Assembly (NCBI GenBank): GCA_030765055.1
Contig: CM060950.1
Location: forward strand, 270,689,581-270,753,580
Reading direction: 5' to 3'
DNA: 64,000 nt
From: Mantis religiosa
Taxonomy: Eukaryota > Arthropoda > Insecta > Mantodea > Mantidae
Of the stretch, positions 30,200-42,059 are shown piece after piece. The notes beneath the pieces were generated by a model. It made no database searches, was not told the DNA's origin, and was given only the letters and a program-made list of their open reading frames with translations. A program made the translations under genes and the position numbers. Position 1 is the first letter of the stretch. Each line of letters begins with the position of its first letter.

Positions 30200-30768
30200 T
30201 GTCACCCAATTAGGGAAGGGACGGACAGGCGACAGTTGGGAGGGACCCTAGGCACTGGGCCACGCCCACTCATCGGTCTCTGTCACTAACTGAGGGAAAT
30301 GTCAGTTGTCCCTCGAAGTTTCTCTCCCCTTCTCCTCTCCTATGGAACGTTCGGGTAATTTGCGGAAAACCAGAGACTTCTAGAATAGCAGGATATTCCT
30401 ATAAAAGGGACTTCAATTAGGAGTGAGTCAGTCAGTGTTTGACGTGCTAGTGAAGTTGTTGGTCAATCAGTTGGTTAGTGTGTGTGAGTGAGGACAGTTC
30501 TTGGTGTAAGAAGGCAATGTTAGTCAGTGACGTGTTAATGTACGAGAAGATTGTGCAACGGAAGACTGTACGTAACTGTGAAGGTGTACCGGAGTTTATG
30601 TAATCGCGAGTACAAGTGAAGTTGTAACGGACGAACTGGTAAACTGTAATTGTGTGCAGCAAGTAATTTTGTGTAATTGGCAAGTGTTAAACTGTAAGTC
30701 GGTGGAAATAAAGAACACTGTTGAGTGGTGTAATTGGACTTTTTATTCCACGAACCCACAAAGTCACA
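30200..30768 (+). repeat. 3' LTR of Gypsy copy C
   Basis: 569 bp, 5 substitutions from the 5' LTR and no indels. TATAAAA at 30400-30406 and AATAAA at 30707-30712. Confidence 0.97.
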
Positions 30769-30772
30769 ATAT
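30769..30772. repeat. Target site duplication ATAT, right of copy C
   Basis: Pairs with 24851-24854. Confidence 0.93.
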
Positions 30773-31540
30773 AAACTTTCTTGCTTACAAAATCACAGTG
30801 TCCCATTTCATGAAAATTATATCATTTTATTCTAGCCAATAAACTGACTCAGAAGAACTTTTTGACTAACCAAACATTGTCAGAACATAACCATGCAACC
30901 TTAAGGCTTCCTCCACATAATACGCATCAGAATTCTATAGAATTAATATGGACAGTTGCCAAGCAATGGGTTGCTTGCAGGAATGTAAAATTTAAAATGA
31001 AAGATGAAAGGTTGTGCCTCCAATGATTTGAGCAAATTGGACAAATGGTATGGCAAAAGGTATGCCAATCATGTGAATGATATAAAATAGGACAGTTAGG
31101 AAAAAGATGCTTAAAACTTAAATAATTAAAATTGAAGACAATGGGATGGAAACAGTGAGGAGAATGACAATGATAATGACTCAAAAGATGAAGATATGTT
31201 AGGCGTAGAAGAATTAAAATATGATTAAAGGCAAAACTGTTTATCTCAGTGTTAGGTTGTTGTATATAAGTGGAAAACCTTTATGGAACTATAGTATTTA
31301 ATTTGTTGGAGGCTGTATGACTTCCTTGAATGGGATAAAAATAATCTAGTAATACTTGAGAGGATGAAGTCAGTGCAGGGAGATATCACTGCTCTTGAAG
31401 GTCAGATAAAACAGGTAAGATACATCAAAGCTTTCATTTAAATATTTCAATGTTCAGGAACCTTTCACGGTCTATACAAGTGAGAACCACGGTCATGCCA
31501 CTGAAGTTTTTCGATGCAGTTTTGAATGAAAAATCTGGAA
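30773..31540. other. No recognisable gene
   Basis: AT-rich sequence between Gypsy copy C and the 113-bp array. Only short frames without domains. Confidence 0.55.
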
Positions 31541-32468
31541 GGAGACCTTCAGCAGGAATTACACTTACTGCCAAACTGTTGAGTAAGTGGTCAATAACTG
31601 CTGTTTCCGAAACTTTTTGAGAAATAAACCAATATAAGAGGTAGCCAGAAACATCTGAATGTCAGCAGCAATTACACTTAATGCCAAACTGTTGAGTAAA
31701 TGGTCATATAACTGCTATTTCCGAAACTTTTTAAGAAATTAACCAATATAAGTGGTATACAAAAACAATTGAATCTCCGCAGGAATTACACCTACTGCCA
31801 AACTGTAGGTGGTAAATTACTTCAATTTCCAAAACTTTTAAAGAAATAAACCAATATAGGTGGTGGCCAGAAACAAGTGAATGTTAGCAGGAATTACACT
31901 TAATACCAAACTGTTGAATAAGTATTCAATAACTGCCATTTCTGAAACTTTTTAAGAATCAAACCAATATAAGTGGTAGCCAGAAACAGGTGAATGTCAG
32001 CAGGAATTGCGCTGAAAGCCAAAGTGTTGAGCTAGTTGGCAATAACTGCTATTTCCGCAATTCTTTACGGCATAATTCAACTTAAGTACTAGCTATAAAC
32101 AAGTGGATATCCGTAGGAATTTCGAAGAATTCCAAAGCTATGAGCAAGTGGACAGTATTAGTTATTGCCGACATTCTATACGGCATAAAGTAATATAAAT
32201 TTTAACCAGAAACAAGTGAATATCGACAGTAATTACAAGGAATACTAAAGTGTTGGGAAAGTGGTCGATAACTGCTATTTCCGAAATTTATTACGAGATA
32301 AAGCAAGTTAATTGGTACCTAGAAACAAGTGAATATCGGAAGGAATTGCAAAGAATACCAAAGTGTCGAGCAAGTGTGCAATAACTGCTATATGTGAAAT
32401 TCTTTACGACATAAGTCAATATTAGGGTCAGCCAGAAAGAAGTGAATATCGATAGGAATTTCAAGAAA
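31540..32468. repeat. Tandem repeat, 113-bp unit, about 8 copies
   Basis: The anchor ccaaactgttgag (ccaaagtgttgag in later units) occurs at 31571, 31684, 31798, 31906, 32019, 32132, 32245 and 32358; the spacing is mostly 113 bp. Each unit contains aataactgctatttccgaaa, a caatataagtggtagccaga-like stretch and aacaagtgaatatc. Identity falls from left to right. The last partial unit (aggaatttcaagaaattccgg) runs straight into the SINE at about 32466. Confidence 0.93.
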
Positions 32469-32965
32469 TTCCGGGATGGCTGTGGCGGTTTCGTCTGTAG
32501 CCCGCATTCGGGACACCCCTGGCTGACCTACCTGAACCCTGGGTTCTTTCGAGGGTTTTCTCGGGTCGCCAGGCGAATGTTGGGTGGGTTAATTACATCC
32601 TCCGAATTTCCTGTCCGTCAATTGCATCACCATTTACATTTCACATTATCACTCATCTGGTTGTCTCTGTGTAGAAGTGTCGGTAGGTATCTCGGAGGTG
32701 CATGGCAGGATAATCCACATCCTCCTCCGGTAGGACTTTTTCCACCCTCCGAACTGTCCGCTGTGATCTCTTCCGAAGCATAGTATGGGGGAACGTCCTA
32801 TGTCCTATTGGGGGAGGTTTCCATCTAAGTAAAATATAGGGACTCTGCCCACTGCACTGTAGTCACTCCTTGGGACGGCCACCTCCTGTCTCCTCTCACC
32901 TCACACTTCCTACTGGGAATGCCCTACTTGGGAGCATAGGTGCAATAGTTGAAGACTGGTCGCAA
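32466..32965 (+). repeat. tRNA-headed SINE, copy 2, with extended tail
   Basis: The head (ggatggctgtggcggtttcg) and body (gggttaattacatcctccg, gtgtagaagtgtcggtaggt, gcatggcaggataat) match copy 1. Beyond it the tail blocks aggtttccatctaagtaaa, tatagggactctgccc and ctgtctcctctcacctc match the far end of the long copy at 42060-43112. The copy therefore carries both ends of the long form and lacks about half of its middle. Confidence 0.8.
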
Positions 32966-34020
32966 AGCTGAATCTCGTACGTAGTAATCCTAATACTAAT
33001 ATAGGAACCACGTGTTACAACGGACTAAAAGGCATAAACTAGTTTCACACAATCCAATACAGGTTTATAGGCACATGCAGATTTCTCCTATTAATAATAA
33101 GGTGTGTAGGAAATAGTTTAGAATGACACAACGGTTCATATCATTTGCAGGGCAATAAATGTGCTGCTATTTTATCTCTGGTTTTAACAATGCTTCTGAC
33201 GAAAGGTTGATTTTTCATACGTAAAAATATCATGTGCTGCACCAGTATGACTTTCCTGATGTTGTACAAACTGTTCCTAAAAACCTAAATAAATTAAAAT
33301 TATTATTTTAATTTATTTAAATATTATAGAATTATTATTTTGCTTCTCTGTATATTTCATGTTAATAGAGATAAATATTTGCATACATTATTCTTTTTCT
33401 AACTTTTTATAGGAGCAAAGGCAATTTATTTACAGAAAAAGCTTTAAGCGATTGTCAAATTTTGAAAGATCCGGGAGTTTATTGATGGCTTTAAAATTCC
33501 GATCCCTTTGGCTCGCCAAGATATAAAAGGCGAATAGAAAACCCAATTAGAAAAAGCTGAAAAAGTAGAAAAATCAAATAAACAGAATATCTCCGAAATG
33601 GTTAATTCCACCACATAATGCAATTCTAAGAGGCTGTGTGTTTTAATGAGATTTATATTTTGATTCGGTAAAGGACTATTTACCAGTTATGAAAATTTCA
33701 TTCAGTATGAAAAAGGTTTCTAAGATCGTTCCCGGAAAATTTAGGATATGTATACCTTTCATTTGTCATTACATGATATGAAACAACTGTTATTTCAATC
33801 AAAATATTCAAAAATTATTTCATATAAAAGGTAGTCCAGGATGGGAGTATGTTCTTGAAAGTCTTTGTGTCGAAACCTTGGTAGGTGCCGAACTTAAATG
33901 CAAAGTTGGGTATTTTCCAACTACTCGATTTTAAGTTACGCTGCTCACGGATATACAAGACAGATTCACGTACATACACACATCTGCACTTGGAAAATTA
34001 AATGAAATATATAGTGCTTA
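32966..34020. other. No recognisable gene
   Basis: AT-rich sequence with long A/T runs (33290-33360). No domain or repeat partner seen. Confidence 0.55.
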
Positions 34021-34024
34021 ACGC

Positions 34025-34210
34025 CCAGTTTTACCACATAGCGCACCGCAGCCGGTGACACTGATGATACATGAGACAGAGATCGAGCACTTGTGGAATG
34101 AGATGATGGGAGAAACCGGAGATACCGGAGAATACTCACCCCAGTGCCATGTTGTACACTACAAATCTCACTTTGTTGTACTCTGGAATCGAACCCCGGA
34201 CCGCCTTGGT
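34025..34210 (-). repeat. Possible tRNA-related SINE fragment
   Basis: On the minus strand ccggggttcgattccag gives a strong B-box and T-arm-like sequence near 34183-34200. Non-coding sequence follows to gcgctatgtgg near 34035. An A-box-like caaggcggtcc is weak. No second copy is visible in the window, so family status is unproven. Confidence 0.4.
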
Positions 34211-34214
34211 ATAT

Positions 34215-35040
34215 TCATAATTATATACTTTGAAAAGCAGCTCCTTAGTCTATGAACCTCTTTTCTCTGAATTTATGTTGACAGGGTATTTACTTTCCAG
34301 CATTAATTTGGCAAAGCGGAACTCATCATCTTTGTTGTGTATATCCACTACTGCTCGCTTATACCTTAGCCATGTAGGTAGTTCTATATATGAGGAGGTG
34401 TGCAGAGGTTTTCTTTGAATTAGTATCGAATATTTTCTGTGAAAAACGTCCAATATTATAAACAATTGTAACCTTCTCTACATGCATGTAATTTACGCAG
34501 AATAATTAAAATTAATAAGTCACAAAAGGATTAAGGATATCGGAAATATCTGATATTTAAGCGTTAAAGGATTTAAAGATTCTACACTTTAAATGTGTTT
34601 ATAAAATAACTGAGAGACATGGAGAAGGAATATATTTTAACTGGGAGTAAATGCTCTTAATGACTTAATTATTTAATTAATTAATGTTTCGGGTACAGTG
34701 ACGACCGTATGTTAATTCATGCAACCATTTAGTGTCGGAATTTTGTAAGGACAAAGAAGGGAGTGAGTTGGTGTAATGCTATTGCACTTAGTGGTGGCAT
34801 TGTAAGGACAAAGGAGCTTGATAATTGGATTACATTTGCAGTATGTCTTTGAGTTGACAGAAGCTTGCATGCTGTCTGAGTCGATTCTGCAATGTCATTC
34901 ATTGCGTGTGCCAGGGTGGGTGTGGTTATGACGTCAGTGGCGGTCGAGCGCCAGGATGGGCGTGGCTTAGAAGTGTGGAAACGCGTGATGCAATTAGTAC
35001 CATTGTTATCGAATTAGTGGTGGTGCCTTTGAGAGATTTT
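34215..35040. other. No recognisable gene
   Basis: AT-rich on the left. At 34890-34985 a short GC-richer stretch contains two near repeats, gccagggtgggtgtggtt and gccaggatgggcgtggct, about 47 bases apart. No coding evidence. Confidence 0.5.
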
Positions 35041-35272
35041 AAAACTGTATATTTCCTTTTACATCAACAAATGGAAATACAAAATCAAGATTACAATTAT
35101 AAAATCCATACTGAAATATGCCATATATTCCTAAATCCTGAAAATCCTATCATGTTATCATGTTGCCCACCATTGAATAGTAATTCAGTCCCCATACACC
35201 TAACCCTAGGTTTTTGTGTATTGGAGGCCCTCTGCTCCTTTTTACACTTTTTGCCATTTCACCTATCTCGCT

Positions 35273-36336
35273 CTACATTTTTCTCTTAATTGTTCTTAGC
35301 CATCTCTCTTTAACTTTCCCTAAATAACTCCCTATATTTCTCCTGTTCTTTTCTCCTTTTACTGACAACATTTTTCTAAGTACTACTTCACACCCCAAAC
35401 TGTCCCATTTACGTAGCCAAGCCTGCTCTCTCCATATCTTTGTTTGACTACAATTTAATATACAATGGAAATCTGCATTCTCTTCTCCACACAATGGACA
35501 TTTAGCTAGCTCCCTCTCTTGGCCTATACCTTTCAAGTTTCTCACTCCTTTTCTCGCCCAAACAAAACCTTCTCGCCCTAACTTACTACATATATCTATA
35601 TGTCCTTCCCTCCCCCAGGTTGTTTTTATTTCCCTATATAATCTCAGTGAGCTTTTGTTACTTGTATTGGCAAAAATGTCTTCTAATCTTAGCTTAACTT
35701 CTTTCCAGAAGCCTCTATACCCATACTCTGCATTTATCCAAGAATGGCCCATACATATCTGCTTGAACAAGTCATACATTTTATGTGCCCAAGACCCACC
35801 CCAGTTACTTCTCTTTTGAATATGAAAACATTCTTTAATTATACTGCCATCTTCCAAGTTAGTGATTCTGTATAAATATTTCAGTGCCCTTGACAAGATT
35901 TTAATTTTAGTAGAATGCCTGCCTAGATATAATTGTGCTGCCCCATTAGGTGATGCTATTGGTAATCCCAATATGTATTTACAAAAGGATCTATGCACTC
36001 TATCAGTCTCTCTCCAAGCCTCATCTATTCCCCATACCTCTGATCCATGTAACATTATATTTTCTACTACTGCCGTATAAATCCTCTCCAACCATTTGAC
36101 ATTTATATCTGGCAGTTTACTGTAGCATGATCTTATCACTCTCATGGCCATTTTACCTTTCGCCACAGACATCTTTTTTGTTCTTTCCAGCTGCCATCTG
36201 AACTCAACCTTGTACCCAAATAATCAAATCTCCTTACTAGCTCTATTTCTCTTCTATTAACCTCCCATTTCTCATCCTTACGCAACCTGTATCCTTTTTT
36301 GAAGACCGTAATCTTTGTTTTGTTTTCAAACCCCAT
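35273..36336 (-). pseudogene. C-terminal domain of ORF2 of the 35-39.6 kb LINE
   Basis: Two frames: 36336-36142 (RREIELVRRFDYLGTRLSSD) and 36172-35273, 299 codons (MLHGSEVWGIDEAWRETDRV, WINAEYGYRGFWKEVKLRLE). The zinc knuckle CPLCGEENADFHCILNC is followed by a basic tail and a stop at 35273. The domain likely binds RNA or target DNA, as in other LINEs. Only the single frameshift near 36150-36170 separates the two parts. Confidence 0.83.
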
Positions 36337-37547
36337 TTATTGCAATAAGAATTGGCTGCCTCGATTGCTTTTCTCAGCCCTCCACTTGATATGGACCCAA
36401 CTACTAGGTCATCTACAAACAATAGCCCCGGTATTTCTTTATTATTAATAACTGGTGAATGTACCCTAGAACTTGATATCTCCTCTAAAATTCCATCGAT
36501 ATAAAGATTAAATAATACTGGACTAAGTTTACCTCCCTGCCGTACTCCTGCCTTACTCGATATAGATTTAGTTACTTTGTTGCCTGGTAGTTTTATACAC
36601 AACTCATTCTCTTGGTATATCATTTTAATTACTTCTATAAATGCCTGACTTATCCCCTTACTGCTTAATTTTATCCACAATGAATCTCTATTAATAGACT
36701 CAAATGCATTTTCTAGATCAATAAATATCATATACACCCTTCCCCTTTTATTGCTCAGGTATTTGTGTACAACTATTTTAATAATAAAGATGTTGTCCGA
36801 TGTTCTCCTGCGCGGACTAAAACCTGCTTGGAACTCCGATAGTTTATTCTCCTTCTCAACCCAATTTTGCAACCTATTTGCTAGAATTACAATGAAAATC
36901 TTCCCTAGAATAGGAAATAAACTAATCCCTCTATAGTTAGCTGGGTTATTTTTATCTCCCTTTCCCTTGTATATTGGCAATACCATACTTGTCCTCCATT
37001 TCCTAGGAATTTTCTTTTCTTCCATTATTTTATTGAATAACTTTATCACTATTTTCCTCCTAGTTTCATCGAGTGCCCAAGCCTTCCAAAATTTTCCTGG
37101 TATACCATCAATACCACTAACTTTGTTAGCTTTTAACCTCTTTATTTGTTCACAAAATTCAGCATCCGAGATATATCTATCTAATTCATTAATTATTTGC
37201 AGACCCCCTAACAAACTTCTTTCCACTCTGATATAATTATCTTGTCCCAACAGTGATTCAAAGTATGCACACCATTGATCTGCGCCTATATACTCATCTC
37301 TCCCCACATCTTTATATAGCCCTCTTATTATTGACCAAATTTTCTTAGTGTCATGTATTCTTGCTGCTTCCTTTAGCGTTCTGCCTATTTTCTCACCCCA
37401 TTCCCTCTTTTTTGTTCCATTAGACACCTGTATGCCCATCTCAAGATCAGGAAATTCTCCCTTTCCTCTTTTTCCCCTGATTGCCGCCAGTTCTTTAATT
37501 CCTGTCCTACTCTTGCCTTTGCCACCTGAAAATCCTTGTAAAACCAC
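36243..37547 (-). pseudogene. Reverse transcriptase of the 35-39.6 kb LINE
   Basis: 434 codons. Domain blocks in order: KANKVSGIDGIPGKFWKAW, RTSMVLPIYKGKGDKNNPAN, YRGISLFPILGKIFIVILAN, FQAGFSPRRRTSDNIF, MIFIDLENAFESINRD with the first catalytic Asp, AGVRQGGKLSPVLFNLYIDG and the FVDDLVV box with both paired aspartates. The RT core looks intact. The frame ends shortly after at KWGLKTKQRLRSSKKDTG, where the sequence moves to another frame (36336-36142). It therefore cannot include the C-terminal domain in one protein. Confidence 0.88.
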
Positions 37548-38590
37548 TGCCTACTGATGCCTTTAGAAACCCCCATTTTCATACCGGCCCCTGCCCTTTT
37601 AACAATATATTCCAGTGCCTCTACGGCTTGCTCTATTTTATTCTCAGTTAAGCTTTGTACCCTCACTTGTAAGATTTTACTACTCTCTGAATTCAATTCA
37701 TTAACAAATGTTTTATGCAACTCTTCTTTCCACTTATACACTTCCACCACACTGAGACACTCTTCATCAAGCTTCTTCATACGCTTGTTGCCTTCCCCTA
37801 ACTCTAATCTTAATGGAAAAGTGACAGCTTGATGTTAAAACATTCAAAACTTCAAAATCTAGGATCCATTCATCAATTCCTACAGAATACATTAAAATAT
37901 CTAACACACTTTGGCCATTTTTATTAGCAAATGTATATTCCCCTTCTTTGTCATCCGCTTTCAGGCCATTACAGATCATAATATTATTCTCCTCACAGAA
38001 ATCTAAATGTTCCGCCCCCCCCTTCATTATTGGTAACTTTGTCTTTACTATGCCTAATCTCTATTTCAAGTTCCTTCTTAGCTTCATCACTTGGATTAAT
38101 CCACTTGACCTGGTGTTCCCCTATTCTTGCATTTAAATCACCTACAATTATTATTTCAACTTTCCCATACTTATTTTCCAACACTTCTGTACCCCAACCT
38201 AGTTTCCTGAACACATTTGGATCATAGAACTCTGATACAGTAGGTGGGTTATACACTGTAGCAATACAGACAGTTCCCCCATTTTGATACATGTCCCCTA
38301 TGGAGATCCATAACACTGATCTGCTTGACAGTTCTTTTTCTTCTTTCACCTTAAGACATTTATCTTTCTTTATAAAACAGCCTAAACCCCTGAAGCTCTG
38401 CCTTTCCTTTGGTTCTTCATCCCACTTATGCTATAAAAGTCAAATCCTGGAATTATCACACTAGTTTTTTTCTCTATCCAGGTTTCCACAACCATTAATA
38501 TATCACAAGTTTTTAGCACATTATAGATTTCCCCACTGCACACTTTCTCCCAAAGCCCGTCTACATTCCAACCCTCAATGGATAATGTGA
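37385..38590 (-). pseudogene. APE endonuclease and linker of the 35-39.6 kb LINE
   Basis: The frame begins IEGWNVDGLWEKVCSGEIYN and DILMVVETWIEKK (catalytic Glu region). It continues in 38349-37993 with CIATVYNPPTVSEF and VGDLNARIGEHQVKW (catalytic D-x-N). Another frame (38027-37767) has NGQSVLDILMYSVGI and a block where the expected SDH is replaced by SSCHFSI, so the general-base motif seems lost. The linker (37780-37385) ends in WFYKDFQVAKARVGQELKNW, which overlaps the RT frame. Confidence 0.8.
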
Positions 38591-38594
38591 ATCT

Positions 38595-39621
38595 CTATGC
38601 TTCATCTTTCCTTTTGAACCTCCACCTTTCTAAGTTCATCTGGCTCCTGGTGCGCACACGGTCTTTCACTTCCAGGATACTTCCTGATGGCGTTGACACC
38701 ACTTGTAAGTCGCCTAAATTCTGCTCAATCTCAGCCGTTCTCAAAGTACTTGACGCGGTATGAGCTTCCCCCATCAGCTGATCTCCTTGCGTCATTTAGC
38801 TGTTGTGATTCGACTCACTCGGTCCTGTGTTCGGTCCGTACGTGTGACGAAACAGGTGACGTATCTTCTCTTTCCCTCGTCAGCACCGCTGATTCTGGCT
38901 TCCTCGCACGTGACGTATGCTCCGTTTCCGCAGTTCGACCACGTGCCAGTTTTGACATTCCTGTTGTCTTTTGCCCTCAAAATGTAGTTGCCCTCCCATG
39001 TAACGTAGTGCTGGCGAAGTTCCTGCTTCACACCATCGATCCACAAATCAACACCTTTTAAATATGCCCGTTTTCCTGCTGCTCTTGCTTTCTTCATTTC
39101 CAATAAAGCTAAAGATTTCAAATCGCACTGTTTCTTACCCAAATCTTGCTCAATAAATATTTTAGTGCCTTTTAACTGTTTACTGTTCCTCAACACTTTC
39201 CATTTGAATCTCATTGATGCTACTTTCACTATTATTGGTCTTGGTTTCGGTCCAAATCTTCCAATTCTAAAACAATCCACTATTTCCCAACCAGCCATAT
39301 TTAGTTTCAGTTTTTGTTGGAATATATTGTCTACATCCTGCCAACTCGTCGGTCTCTTCTCTCTTCTAATCCAAATATTATCAGGTTTAGGTTCCGATTC
39401 CCTTCCTCTAAATTTTCCAATCGGGTTAGTCTGTCTTTACATTCTTTTATTTCTTCCTTTACTTCATCAAATTTCTCTAATGCTGTTATCATCCCGTTAA
39501 ACTGTTCGCCAATCTTCTTGTTACTTTTATTTTCCATCTCCTTCACTTCTTTTATTTCTTTTGCGATATTTTCTAGCATCGCGGCTAGTTGCTCCATTGT
39601 AGTTCCGGGGTTTAGTTCCAC
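38595..39621 (-). pseudogene. ORF1 of the 35-39.6 kb LINE
   Basis: Starts MELNPGTTMEQLAAMLENIA at 39621. Residues about 10-80 are a coiled coil (LEKFDEVKEEIKECKDRLTR). RNLNLIIFGLEERRD then marks the start of an RRM-like domain. In the next frame (39298-38792), VDCFRIGRFGPKPRPIIVKV and GTKIFIEQDLGKKQCDLKSL continue it; a third frame to 38595 follows. Coiled coil, RRM and basic C-terminal domain in this order form the L1-ORF1p plan, an RNA-binding trimer in the RNP. Two frameshifts break it. Confidence 0.75.
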
Positions 39622-39639
39622 TCCCCCAATAATTAACTA

Positions 39640-41560
39640 AGCCCATATTACTAAGATGTACCATACACTTTTTAAACATATACCAGAAGATGCCTGCTGT
39701 GTTTTCTGGCTCGTTCTACATGCGTTAAAAGCGCCGATCCTAATTCTATACATTTGCGCGTCAATCATTTTCGGTCGCAAGCGCGTGTGCTTCAACTGTA
39801 TATAGTATCTACTATCGATGCTTTGGATGCTACCTCATCTGGTTTCATAATTACATATTCAAACCACCACTATACTGTTTCTCACAAAATTTTGTGTTCA
39901 TGCTTTTTAAAGCGCGCTTTATTAAAATTCGGAAATAAAGTGTGTTTATTTGTTTGTTAGCAAAATATAGTCAACAATTGAACGGGTAATGACTTTCCCC
40001 GGAAATATGTTATCATGATGTTTTATTTTTGTATGTGGAGGTCCGATCGACCAAACTTGGGTTTGGTGAACTATATTCATCTCGAAGATTTTTGCTGCGT
40101 ACCCAAAATTATACGTTTAAAGCGCGGATATAGAAATCTTAAGATCAGGTTTTCTCTGTAGGCTTATGACTAGAGCCCGGATTTCCAAGCGAAATGCTTA
40201 TACACTTTTTTTCTGCTGAAATACAGGCATTTGCTTGCTTATTTTATCCCTTTTATTTAAAATAGTTTATTTTATCCAAATCATCTAAATTTAAAAGTAA
40301 TTTTTCACGCTTAACCATTATTTTATTATTTGAACGTTTTACATCGTCTCGCTAAAACAGCTAGGAGCCAATATAAAGGCGTGCGTCCCCTTGTCTAGCA
40401 TAAAAGGGTGTTAAGTACCCGATTAAAGTTCAAAAGTGTCATAAAGCCTTTCCAAATTTATCTCTTCTACGTTCTCCTGTCTGAATACAATGTTTGTTCA
40501 CATTTTTGGGCATCTAGTGTGACCCGAATCTTTTCATTTGATGTCTTAATTATGCAGATCGAATTTAAAAAAGTGAGCTTAAAACTTCCAACTACACTTC
40601 CTCATAGTGAATTGCTCAAAATATTTCTTCTCAAATAACGAACGGAATTTCTCTTGATTTGTAGTTATACTGTTCAAAGTATGTTACTTTGAAGGAATGT
40701 GTTTGAGGCATTTCCCGGCCTTCTCTGAAAACTTTTCGTTGCTCTTCTCTGCGTTTCGTCTACGTAATTTCTCCGATTTACTTTCTCTCAAATTTAGATT
40801 TTGTAGACGCTCACTCTTTTCTGCATCACAGTACCTAATTGCATCTTTTAAACTGAATTCACAAAAGGAATTTCGGATTGCCTTTTCTCATGAGTTTCGC
40901 TGACTATAATCATTTATTTCCATTTTATCATATTCTTATTTAATACCCATTTCCAAAATCAGGTCATTCATTTCTTCTGATAGGTCCACATAATTTCTAT
41001 TTTAACACAACTTATTGCATTATTCTAATATGTACTCCTTTAGAGAGTACACAAAAACGGTCAAAACCTCTGTATTTTTTGAGCAGCTGTTTTGGAAAAA
41101 GAGATACTTGCGTTTCTTAGATGGTTTGTTTCTCGAGAATGTATGGGCGTAATACCTTTGTTATTTGCAAGCTCGGTGCAGGAACAGAATTTTGGTCTAA
41201 TTTTGAAAGTAACTGACGAATACATGATTTCGAATCACTCATTCTGAAACTGTTTCGCACAGGTAATGTAGTTGGAGATGTAGGTAATGTTGGTGAGACA
41301 GTGTTAGAACAGGCTCCGGTAATAGCTCTACTGGGAGGTGGGAGACTACAAGTTCTGTTTTCCACGGACCTTTAATGTAAACAAGCACGTCGATAGGAAA
41401 GTATAATGTGAAATGACAAGTTTAACTAGTAGCTGTTGGCCTCCACTAGCATTATGGAAGTAATGCCTTCATCGTCCGAAAGGAGCTTCGTGTTCGCTCA
41501 GTGGAAGGCACACCACACTTATGTCAGCTCCACTAAAGGTTGAATCCGATTGGATAATCA
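39640..41560. other. No recognisable gene
   Basis: AT-rich. Frames such as 40408-40638 plus, 40697-40903 plus and 41365-41117 minus have no recognisable domain. The left boundary next to the LINE 5' end could hold its 5' untranslated region. Confidence 0.5.
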
Positions 41561-41830
41561 CAGGCAGCACAATGATTACGAGATTCTAGCCCTTTCAAAT
41601 CGTGAATATCTTGACAAGTTGTTAGTGTATGGGGAAACCGCTCAGAATGCTGAAGCTGCTGCCAGACTGTACCAGGGAAGGCTTCCTGCCCGAAGGATGC
41701 AAATCTGAGCAGGTATGTGCTGACCGCACACAGCGTGCAGCCATCACACGAAGGAGGGGTGAGCAACAAATACCGTCCCCGCAGAGGACATTGATTATGT
41801 GTCTGTAGAATAAATACGTCGTACTCTACC
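41560..41830 (+). pseudogene. N-terminal DNA-binding remnant of a mariner-like transposase
   Basis: The plus strand reads REYLDKLLVYGETAQNAEAA, then ARLYQGRLPARRM, then a stop. It resembles the helix-turn-helix (DUF4817-type) found at the start of insect mariner-like transposases, where the pattern is EY.D.L..YG...NA..AARLY....P.RR. The following sequence is too decayed to follow. The element at 20678-21400 has the C-terminal end of a transposase of this general kind, but the two do not overlap. Confidence 0.6.
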
Positions 41831-42059
41831 AAAGACGCTTACATTATTTGGCATTTCTTTTCGAAAGTATAAAACTAGCAGAAGCGTAAAAGGAGAACAT
41901 TTTGAACTATGTGAGACATGCGGATCATTTGCTTTATTGGAAATGTTTTGCTGTCCAGTTAAACGTACTACTTAGTACTTAACAGCCAAACAGTGCTTTT
42001 TGGTGTTTTCATATCAGAAAGACTGCATGGCATTTCATTAGCAGCGTTAATTGTGAAAC

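Larger units (their letters stand above)
24855..30768 (+). mobile_element. Complete Ty3/Gypsy LTR retrotransposon copy C
   Basis: 5914 bp: 5' LTR 24855-25423, tRNA-Leu-type primer site, gag, pol (protease, RT, RNase H, integrase with GPY end), polypurine tract and 3' LTR 30200-30768. It is flanked by a perfect 4-bp duplication ATAT. There is no env; the 3' LTR starts 11 bases after the pol stop. The two LTRs are each 569 bp and differ at 5 positions (99.1% identical), which indicates a recent insertion. Gag and almost all of pol are open. One frameshift in the integrase and a mutated TATA box in the 5' LTR are the visible defects. Confidence 0.97.
35040..39621 (-). mobile_element. Nearly full-length non-LTR retrotransposon with an L1-type ORF1
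   Basis: Minus-strand order: ORF1 (39621-38595), ORF2 with endonuclease (38590-37770), linker, reverse transcriptase (37547-36243), C-terminal zinc knuckle domain (ending at 35273), 3' untranslated region (35272-35040). The 3' region also occurs alone at 12386-12625, and a related C-terminal fragment lies at 55915-56155 on the plus strand. At least four frameshifts are present. The clade is uncertain: the ORF1 layout is L1-like while the ORF2 end has the C-x2-C...H...C knuckle common in arthropod LINEs. Confidence 0.87.
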
